Assembly (NCBI GenBank): GCA_016176845.1
Contig: JACOWJ010000011.1
Span: forward strand, 1 to 6,298
Length of the DNA stretch: 6,298 nucleotides
Source: Nitrospinota bacterium
GTDB lineage: Bacteria; 2-12-FULL-45-22; JACOWJ01
Reading direction: 5' to 3'
The translations under genes were made by a program, and so were the position numbers. The notes beneath the pieces are model-generated. The model was not told the DNA's origin. It did no database searches and worked only from the letters and a program-made list of their open reading frames with translations. Below are positions 1-4,419 of this stretch, one piece after another (position 1 is the stretch's first letter; each line of letters opens with the position of its first letter).

Positions 1-3
1 TTT

Positions 4-52
4 AAGTTTTAGGTTTTAGGGCTTAAAACTTAAAACCTAAAACCTAAAACTT
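4..52. repeat. 7-bp-period inverted repeat (CCTAAAA/CTTAAAA units)
   Basis: Bases 4-20 and 36-52 are a perfect 17-bp inverted repeat around a 15-base loop. The right side is built from 7-base units: CTTAAAA at 22-28 and 29-35, then CCTAAAA at 36-42 and 43-49. It lies upstream of the Nudix gene. Interspersed arrays of this style are common in environmental bacterial genomes, but I cannot assign it to a named family. The transcript could fold into a long A/U-rich hairpin. A terminator for a gene left of the window is possible but unproven. Confidence 0.8.
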
Positions 53-195
53 TCTGCAGGGAACCAAATGGGCAAGTTATTTAGTCCACGATCCTTAGCA
101 AGTGAGTCATCTTTTGCCGTTGATCCCTTGTGCGAAAGTTGCATGGCAAATGGGTGGCCCTTGGCGGCAGGCAGGGCATGGAAGGGCAGACAGAT

Positions 196-642
196 ATGGA
201 GAGGACTTCTTCCCGGGAATATCCACGATACCCCATCGTGGGGGTGGGAGCGGTGGTGTTAAAGGATGGCCAGATCCTCTTGATCAAGCGGCTCCATGAA
301 CCGGGGGCTGGACAGTGGACGTTCCCAGGAGGGGCAGTAGAACTGGGAGAGGGGCTGGAAGAGGCGACCCTGCGAGAAGTGTGGGAAGAGTGCGGCATTC
401 GAATTGCTATCCGGAAGCTGGCGGGCGTGGTCAACCGGGTGATCCCGGATGAAGAGGGGCGCATCCAATATCACTACGTGATCGTAGACTATCTGGCCCA
501 GCCTCTCTCCGACCAGCTGAAGGCAGGGAGCGACGTCGCCGAGGCAGCCTGGGTGCCTCTCAACGAATTGGACCGCTACGCGTTAGCCTCCGGGATGAAG
601 GAGTTCTTACACGACTGCGTCGAATTGGAAATTGAAAATTGA
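196..642 (+). CDS. Nudix hydrolase
   Basis: A 148-residue cytoplasmic Nudix-superfamily hydrolase. Such enzymes cleave nucleoside diphosphates linked to another moiety (NTPs, ADP-ribose, dinucleotides) using Mg2+. The complete Nudix box GX5EX7REUXEEXGU is at residues 46-68, with R60, E61, E64, E65 and G67 all present, preceded by the typical WTFPGG. The first strand (residues 14-31, VGVGAVVLKDGQILLIKR) is also typical of the family. The ATG at 196 is chosen because AAGGG (182-186) sits nine bases upstream; in-frame GTG 130 and ATG 178 would extend the protein before the domain and have poorer ribosome binding sites. The substrate cannot be told from sequence; the protein resembles the short ADP-ribose/NTP-type members. 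The last residues (ELEIEN) and the stop are encoded inside a 7-bp-period repeat, so the original C-terminus was probably different. It is convergent with the IscS-like gene. Confidence 0.93.
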   Translation: MERTSSREYPRYPIVGVGAVVLKDGQILLIKRLHEPGAGQWTFPGGAVELGEGLEEATLREVWEECGIRIAIRKLAGVVNRVIPDEEGRIQYHYVIVDYLAQPLSDQLKAGSDVAEAAWVPLNELDRYALASGMKEFLHDCVELEIEN

Positions 643-739
643 AAATTAGAAATTGAAAAATGAAGGAAAGAGCGGTCGGCCTAATTCAGAGAGTAACAAA
701 TTTGCAATTTTCAATTTACAATTTCTAATTTTCAATTCG
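621..739. repeat. 7-bp-period inverted repeat (AATTGAA units) between convergent genes
   Basis: The left arm (621-658) and right arm (702-739) are imperfect inverted copies, matching at about 31 of 38 positions by hand alignment. Both consist of roughly 7-base AATTGAA-type units (GAAATTGAAAATTGAAAATT and similar). The left arm covers the last codons and TGA of the Nudix gene. The right arm ends next to a GC-rich 5-bp hairpin, CGCGC-GAA-GCGCG (738-750), that abuts the stop codon of the convergent IscS-like gene at 751. It could fold in transcripts from either strand and act as a bidirectional end or 3' stabiliser, but neither strand shows a classical GC stem followed by a T run. The middle (660-701) holds no gene. 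Confidence 0.8.
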
Positions 740-750
740 CGCGAAGCGCG

Positions 751-1932
751 TTACCGCCCGCTAAAGTATTCCTTTGGGGTGAAAGGAGACATGGCCCGGA
801 GTCGATCCACCACCTTGGGCAAATGATCCAAAATGTAATCCACCTCGGCTTCTGTGCTCGATTTCCCCAGTGCAAAAAGCAAAGAGCCATGGGCCTGTTC
901 TTCGGTAAGGCCGATCCTGAGCAAAGTCCGTGAAGGCTCCAATGTCTTGGAAGTACAGGCGGAGCCCGTGGCAGCAGCAACCCCGAGCATGCTCAGGCTA
1001 AGGATCAGGGATTCTCCCTCGATATAGTCGAAGCGGAAATGGGCATTGTTCGACAGGCGTCGCGTGGGATGCCCATTCAAGTAACTGTTTCGGATCCGGC
1101 CCGTGACCCCTTCGATGAGCTTATCCCGCAAGCGGCTGAGCCTTTGTGCTTCTCCTTCCAACTCTTCGCGGGCCATTTCGGCGGCTACGCCCAGTCCTAC
1201 AATCCCGGGAATATCCTCCGTCCCCGACCGCAGTCCAAACTCCTGTCCCCCTCCCTGCATTACCGGGATCACCCGGGTCCCTTTCCTCACGTAAAGGGCG
1301 CCCACGCCCTTGGGGCCGTAAAGGTCATTGGCCGAGAAGGAGAGGAGATCGATCTTCTCCCGCTCCACGTCAATGGGCACCTGACCCACAGCAGCTACGG
1401 CATCCACATGGAAGTAGATGCCCCGAGAGCGAGCAAGCTCTCCAACCTCGGCGATCGGCTGGAGGGTCCCGATCTCGTTGTTGGCGTATTGCAGGGTGAT
1501 GAGGATCGTCTCGTCACGGACTTCCGCGGTAAGCCGCTCAAGGTCCACCATGCCGAACCGGTCGACCGGCAGGTGAGTGATCTTAAAGCCCTGATTCTCC
1601 AAGAACTTACAGATATTGAGGACCGAAACGTGCTCGATCTCGGAGGTGATGACATGATTCTTTCCGCGGGCCCGTAAGGCAACCCCTTTAATGGCGAGGT
1701 TGCTCGATTCGGTCGCCCCAGACGTGAAGAGGATCTCCTCGGGAAGGCGGGCGCCGATCAGCTGGGCCACCTGCTCCCTGGCCCGCTGCAAGGCTTGTCG
1801 CGGCTCCCCGCCAAAGAGATGGAGGGAAGAGGGGTTGCCAAAATGCTTCAGAAAATAGGGCCTCATGGCCTCCAGACACCTGGCTTCCAGGGGCTTGCCT
1901 GCACTATAATCCATATAGATCCCATCGTCCAT
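751..1932 (-). CDS. iscS: IscS/NifS-like class V aminotransferase with Asp replacing the PLP lysine
   Basis: A 393-residue member of the cysteine desulfurase family; such enzymes take sulfur from L-cysteine as a persulfide using PLP. Numbered from the ATG at 1932, it keeps the start signature IYMDYSAGKPL, GATES (72-76), the PLP-stacking histidine (H101 in SEIEHVSVL), ANNEIG (150-155), HVDA with D177, RSGT, and the catalytic-loop cysteine C326 in GSACTSKTLEPS. The canonical SxHK lysine segment reads SFSANDLYGPKG: the Schiff-base lysine is D203 (codon 1324-1326) and the preceding histidine is N202. The glutamine that contacts the PLP hydroxyl in IscS is A180. Length and ends match IscS (about 400 residues), so this is not decay. 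As I recall, Archaeoglobus fulgidus IscS also has Asp here. ATG 1932 fits the family N-terminus and follows a purine-rich GGGGAAGG; ATG 1968 adds 12 unrelated residues and lacks a ribosome binding site. It lies 160 bases downstream of tusA on the same strand, probably one operon. Whether it is active is unknown. Confidence 0.9.
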   Translation of the reverse strand: MDDGIYMDYSAGKPLEARCLEAMRPYFLKHFGNPSSLHLFGGEPRQALQRAREQVAQLIGARLPEEILFTSGATESSNLAIKGVALRARGKNHVITSEIEHVSVLNICKFLENQGFKITHLPVDRFGMVDLERLTAEVRDETILITLQYANNEIGTLQPIAEVGELARSRGIYFHVDAVAAVGQVPIDVEREKIDLLSFSANDLYGPKGVGALYVRKGTRVIPVMQGGGQEFGLRSGTEDIPGIVGLGVAAEMAREELEGEAQRLSRLRDKLIEGVTGRIRNSYLNGHPTRRLSNNAHFRFDYIEGESLILSLSMLGVAAATGSACTSKTLEPSRTLLRIGLTEEQAHGSLLFALGKSSTEAEVDYILDHLPKVVDRLRAMSPFTPKEYFSGR

Positions 1933-1949
1933 CTTTCCTTCCCCATCTT

Positions 1950-2015
1950 CTATGCCAAAACCCACCATTTGGGCTTCGGCATCTTAAGAAGCGGAGCCTT
2001 TGTCCACCGCCTCAC
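1950..2015 (-). CDS. possible 21-residue small ORF upstream of iscS
   Basis: In the 160-base gap between tusA and the IscS-like gene, a GTG at 2015 is preceded six bases away by a good AAGGAG (2022-2027 on the minus strand) and opens a 21-codon frame ending in TAG at 1950. The peptide is basic and tryptophan-rich (MRRWTKAPL at the start, KWWVLA at the end). Its stop lies 17 bases before the IscS-like start, so it could couple translation. No family is recognised. Without conservation data it may be chance; the Shine-Dalgarno placement is the only positive evidence. Confidence 0.2.
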   Translation of the reverse strand: MRRWTKAPLLKMPKPKWWVLA

Positions 2016-2092
2016 GGCTGTCTCCTTAGAAGGGCTCGATTGCACCCCATTTCCGTCTGCCCCAGTGCTCCGAAGCTCGTGGCCAGGGGACC

Positions 2093-2368
2093 TTACTTGA
2101 CCTTCCTTACCAAGAACCGATAATGATGGTTTTCTCGAGACAGCTTCAAGAACTGCTGGCCTACCCGGTTGGCCCATTTGGGGATATCTTCCGCCGAGCC
2201 GGGGTCGTCGGCCATCACCTCAAGAATCTGGCCCACGGTCATCTTTTCCATCTCCTTGCGGGTCTTCAAAACCGGCTCGGGACAGAAAAACCCTATCGCA
2301 TCGAGGGTGCGGTCCGGCTGGATGACCTCCAGGGACACTTCCTGTTTGATTTCCGGCCTCTCTTCCAT
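2093..2368 (-). CDS. tusA: TusA-family sulfur carrier (SirA/YedF-like)
   Basis: A 91-residue TusA-family protein. These small cytoplasmic proteins accept persulfide sulfur on a single conserved cysteine and pass it on for tRNA thiolation, molybdenum cofactor maturation or dissimilatory sulfur metabolism. The family signature is present as DAIGFFCPEPVLKTRKEM with C29 in the CPEP motif, followed by the usual amphipathic helix, the G-x-x-L-E-V-x-A-D-D-P-G strand (GQILEVMADDPGS) and the late phenylalanine-containing strand. The start is ATG 2368 because AAGGAG (2377-2382) is eight bases upstream; GTG 2377 would overlap that site. The 12 to 15 residue N-terminal lead before the first strand is slightly longer than in Escherichia coli TusA. 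A strong promoter lies about 90 bases upstream, and the IscS-like gene follows on the same strand, so IscS-to-TusA sulfur transfer is the natural hypothesis. The specific acceptor pathway cannot be read from this window. Confidence 0.92.
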   Translation of the reverse strand: MEERPEIKQEVSLEVIQPDRTLDAIGFFCPEPVLKTRKEMEKMTVGQILEVMADDPGSAEDIPKWANRVGQQFLKLSRENHHYRFLVRKVK

Positions 2369-2456
2369 CTCCCCCACTCCTTCTCGAATCGGGTTTTTGG
2401 CTTGCGATCAAAGCCTCAACGACTATTGTTGACTATTCTGCTAGTGATCCCTACCT

Positions 2457-2485
2457 CTTATAAAACAAGGCGGGGAATTTGTCAA
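2457..2485 (-). promoter_or_regulatory. sigma70-type promoter for tusA-iscS
   Basis: Read on the minus strand, TTGACA (2480-2485) is followed by a 17-base spacer and TATAAG (2457-2462), a near-consensus housekeeping promoter. Transcription would start near 2450, leaving a leader of about 80 bases before the tusA ATG. A direct repeat GACTATT (plus-strand 2421-2427 and 2431-2437, ten bases apart) lies in that leader region and could be a regulator site. Confidence 0.75.
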
Positions 2486-2512
2486 CGAATTTTTCTCCCT
2501 GATCAAAACCTC

Positions 2513-2541
2513 TTGACGGAACCTCCTGGTTTCGCTAAACT
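2513..2541 (+). promoter_or_regulatory. sigma70-type promoter for the PilZ gene
   Basis: TTGACG (2513-2518), a 17-base spacer and TAAACT (2536-2541) make a good plus-strand promoter with a start expected near 2548, about 53 bases before the pilZ GTG. It is arranged back-to-back with the tusA promoter; the two -35 boxes are 27 bases apart, so one bound regulator could affect both. Confidence 0.6.
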
Positions 2542-2600
2542 CATGGCCAGGGTAGCTTAAACCGATTAAAGCAAACCAAACTTCAGTAGGGGGCATCCTG

Positions 2601-3434
2601 GTGGAGAAAAGAGAAGAAGAGACCTCCCCGGGGAAGGGTGAAAAGCTAAAAATATCCTTGCCTGTGGATTGCCTGTGCGAAGAACAAGAATTTACCGCCA
2701 AGGTGATCGAGCTGAGTCGGGATGGGGCTTCTTTGGAGAGCAAGCAGGAGATTGCGGTGGGCTCCCGGATCACCTTATGGTTTGCCTTGCCTAATCCCGA
2801 GGTACTGGCGCCCTTAGAGTTTACGGGCAAGGTTGTCAGCGCATCCGGGGGGACCATGGAGGTGAGCTTCGTGGCCTCCAGCCCTCAAGACGAGGCGATC
2901 ATCACGGGATTCATTGAAAGAAGCCTGGCCAGTTCGCGCAAGAGCCCACGGGTGCCAATCGGTTTGAAGGTGGACTACAAATGCGGGGAAGCCTGGGCCA
3001 CCGGCCAGATTGAAGACATTAGTGAGGGCGGCCTCTTCTTATTGGCCCATTCCCCCCTTCGTCCGGGAGAGGGACTTCTGCTGCAGTTTCTTCCTCCCCA
3101 TCTCATGGCTGGCCGGCCCATTCGGGTAATTGGAGAGGTCACCAGGATGGTCAAGCTCGATTCGCAAAAGGGAGGAGAGGCTTACTCGATCGGACTGGGG
3201 ATCAAGTTCAAGAGCATCCACAGCCAGAGCAGGGGCGACTTTGCCCAGTACATCAAGAAGTTGACCGAGGTCCTGGATGCCAGGAAAACCGAACGCGAAG
3301 CCCCAACACCCTCTCCGGAGAAGGCTGCCGAACTGCCCTCGAAAAAAACGGAGAGGAGGGAAGTCCACCCCGAGGAGCCCGCTAAAAAGTCCGTCTTCGA
3401 CTCGCTTTGGAAACACTTGAAGGGAAAGAAGTAG
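2601..3434 (+). CDS. tandem PilZ-domain protein (putative c-di-GMP receptor)
   Basis: A 277-residue soluble protein with two PilZ-like beta-barrel domains and a charged tail. The second domain (about residues 110-225) carries the c-di-GMP motif: RKSPR (113-117, RxxxR) and DISEGG (139-144, D/NxSxxG), with a late GLGIKF strand. The first (about 14-108) has the matching fold pattern and an ELSRDGASL segment at 37-45 but no RxxxR, so it is probably a non-binding or YcgR-N/PilZN-like partner. Residues 230-277 are rich in Lys, Glu and Pro and end in a basic amphipathic stretch (SVFDSLWKHLKGKK), possibly a contact or membrane-surface segment. The start is GTG 2601, seven bases after AGGGGG; no ATG is better placed. 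There is no signal peptide or membrane segment. PilZ proteins convey c-di-GMP signals to motility, pili or polysaccharide export; the target here is unknown because the neighbours are unrelated. Confidence 0.88.
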   Translation: MEKREEETSPGKGEKLKISLPVDCLCEEQEFTAKVIELSRDGASLESKQEIAVGSRITLWFALPNPEVLAPLEFTGKVVSASGGTMEVSFVASSPQDEAIITGFIERSLASSRKSPRVPIGLKVDYKCGEAWATGQIEDISEGGLFLLAHSPLRPGEGLLLQFLPPHLMAGRPIRVIGEVTRMVKLDSQKGGEAYSIGLGIKFKSIHSQSRGDFAQYIKKLTEVLDARKTEREAPTPSPEKAAELPSKKTERREVHPEEPAKKSVFDSLWKHLKGKK

Positions 3435-3449
3435 ACAAAGAGCTCATAA

Positions 3450-3595
3450 CTTGACAATGTTAAATTCGAGATTGCTTCGTCGCTTACGCTCCTCGCAATG
3501 ACAGTCGGTGTATCTTCCGTGTCATTGCGAGCGAAGCGAAGCAATGCGAGCGAAGCGAAGCAATCTCCACCTGAGGGAAATCTAACATTGTCAAG
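3450..3595. mobile_element. MITE-like element with 13-bp terminal inverted repeats
   Basis: The 146-bp element begins with CTTGACAATGTTA (3450-3462) and ends with its exact inverse TAACATTGTCAAG (3583-3595). The tetranucleotide ATAA occurs immediately outside both ends (3446-3449 and 3596-3599), consistent with a target-site duplication, although a 4-base match can arise by chance. Inside is a second pair of inverse segments: GAGATTGCTTCG...CGCAATGAC (3468-3502) and GTCATTGCGAGCG...CAATCTC (3521-3567), the ATTGCGAGCGAAGCGAAGCAATCTC-type repeat widely dispersed in environmental bacterial genomes. It has no coding capacity, so mobilisation would need a transposase elsewhere. It starts 15 bases after the pilZ stop and ends five bases before the coaE Shine-Dalgarno. 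Its transcript would fold into a strong stem and could terminate pilZ or affect coaE. Confidence 0.75.
3527..3564. repeat. exact 19-bp tandem duplication inside the MITE-like element
   Basis: GCGAGCGAAGCGAAGCAAT occurs twice without a gap (3527-3545 and 3546-3564). Only the right arm of the inner palindrome is duplicated, so it is now longer than the left arm (3468-3502). This looks like a later slippage event in this copy. Confidence 0.9.
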
Positions 3596-3612
3596 ATAAG
3601 AAGGAGGAAGGA

Positions 3613-4239
3613 ATGGCCATCTCCATCGGCCTTACGGGAGGGATCGCAACGGGAAAGAGCCTGATCTCTCAGATCCTGGCCCAATTTGGGGCTTACATCA
3701 TCGACTCAGACAAGGCTGCCCACGAGATGTACCTGCCTCAGGGAAGACTTTGGCGCAACGTCGTGGAGGCCTTTGGGAAAGAGGTTCTCCTCCCCGATGA
3801 AAACATCGACCGCCGCCGATTAGGGGAGATCGTTTTTAAGGATCCACAGGCCTTGAAGCGGCTGAACGCGGCCACCCATCCCCAGATCATCCAGTGGGCC
3901 AAAGAGGAGATCGGGCGCCAAAAGAAGCGGATGGGAGAGAAGGGAGTGGTGGTCTTGGAGTCGGCGTTGATCGTAGACCTGAAGCTTTTCGATATCGTAG
4001 ACCACGTCTGGGTGGTCATTGCTGACAAGGAGATCGCGGTCCAGCGCCTCTGCCAGAGCCGAGGCCTCAGCCCCCAACAGGCCGAGGACCGCATTTCGTC
4101 CCAGCTTTCCAACGAGGCAAGGGTTCGGCACGCCCACGAGGTCATCCTCAACAACGACGGGGTAGAAAAAGTGGAAGACCAGGTGGCCAAGGCCTGGCAG
4201 CGACTCTGGGATGGAGCACAAACAGCCCATTCATCTTGA
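3613..4239 (+). CDS. coaE: dephospho-CoA kinase
   Basis: A 208-residue cytoplasmic P-loop kinase for the last step of coenzyme A synthesis: ATP-dependent phosphorylation of the ribose 3'-hydroxyl of dephospho-CoA. The Walker A loop is GLTGGIATGKS (6-16) with K15; the family acidic pair is D31 and D33 in IIDSDKAAHE. LNAATHPQI in the middle is the CoA-binding lid signature (L-x(4)-HP-x-I), and the C-terminal RISSQLSNEARVRHAHEVILNNDG is the usual Q-x-x-x-x-x-R...A..VI.N.G block. The length matches the family (about 200). VVLESALIVD stands where many homologues have VVxDxPLLFE, a modest variation. The start is fixed by AAGGAGG (3601-3607) five bases before ATG 3613. The gene sits right after the MITE-like element, and no convincing promoter was found between pilZ and coaE, so it is either cotranscribed with pilZ or served by a promoter I do not see. 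Confidence 0.96.
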   Translation: MAISIGLTGGIATGKSLISQILAQFGAYIIDSDKAAHEMYLPQGRLWRNVVEAFGKEVLLPDENIDRRRLGEIVFKDPQALKRLNAATHPQIIQWAKEEIGRQKKRMGEKGVVVLESALIVDLKLFDIVDHVWVVIADKEIAVQRLCQSRGLSPQQAEDRISSQLSNEARVRHAHEVILNNDGVEKVEDQVAKAWQRLWDGAQTAHSS

Positions 4240-4270
4240 ACGTATAGGAATTCCTTTTTTTGAGGTTAGT

Positions 4271-4398
4271 TCATTCTCCGGTCCTGTGACACGGGTTGAA
4301 CTGTTGACACAAAAGGCCAAATCTTGTAAGATCGCAAAAAATCAAAAAGATAAGGAGCATAGGAAGCGACCCATTCTCTGGGGTCATGACACAGCTTG
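4271..4398. repeat. imperfect 28-bp direct repeats exactly 100 bp apart, bracketing a promoter
   Basis: Bases 4271-4298 and 4371-4398 match at 19 of 28 positions without gaps by hand, including the blocks CATTCTC and TGACAC. TGACAC occurs a third time at 4305-4310, inside the promoter. Repeated short sites around an internal promoter are typical of some insertion-sequence ends (IS21-like, for example), but no transposase or clear terminal inverted repeat is visible here. The 180-base gap 4240-4419 contains nothing else recognisable apart from this repeat, the promoter, and a weak AGGAATTCCT palindrome with a T run at 4247-4260. Confidence 0.4.
4304..4332 (+). promoter_or_regulatory. sigma70-type promoter upstream of the histidine kinase
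   Basis: TTGACA (4304-4309), a 17-base spacer and TAAGAT (4327-4332) make a near-consensus promoter. Transcription would start near 4339, followed by an A-rich leader and an AAGGAG (4352-4357). No ATG, GTG or TTG lies at a useful distance after that AAGGAG, so the promoter seems to have lost its original gene. It would now read into the kinase gene 80 bases further on. It lies in the AT-rich block, just before the jump in GC content. Confidence 0.65.
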
Positions 4399-4419
4399 CG
4401 TTGGAGAGGGGGGGTCGAG

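Noticed and set aside
4-52. Telomere-like TTTTAGG/CCTAAAA repeats
   Set aside because: Only a few units, arranged as an inverted pair, beside an ordinary bacterial gene; the period is 7 bp but the layout is a hairpin repeat, not a chromosome end.
68-262. Short plus-strand ORF upstream of the Nudix gene
   Set aside because: It overlaps the Nudix start in another frame, has no good ribosome binding site and no family resemblance.
621-739. CRISPR-like array
   Set aside because: Units are about 7 bp with no spacers of constant length and no cas genes; it is an inverted short-period repeat.
1309-1311. Lysine of GPKG in the IscS-like protein as the PLP lysine
   Set aside because: GPKG is conserved separately in ordinary IscS, five residues after the true Schiff-base lysine; the alignment SFSxHK to SFSAND has no gap, so the catalytic position really is Asp.
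1039-1677. 212-codon plus-strand open frame opposite the IscS-like gene
   Set aside because: It is antisense to a full-length, clearly conserved protein and resembles no family; it is a shadow of the codon structure.
3451-3479. Promoter for coaE from TTGACA in the left end of the MITE-like element
   Set aside because: The position 17 bases downstream reads GCTTCG, not a -10 box, and the inverse copy at the other end fails in the same way.
4247-4260. Rho-independent terminator after coaE
   Set aside because: AGGAATTCCT followed by Ts is a palindrome with no loop and a weak stem; too short to call a terminator.
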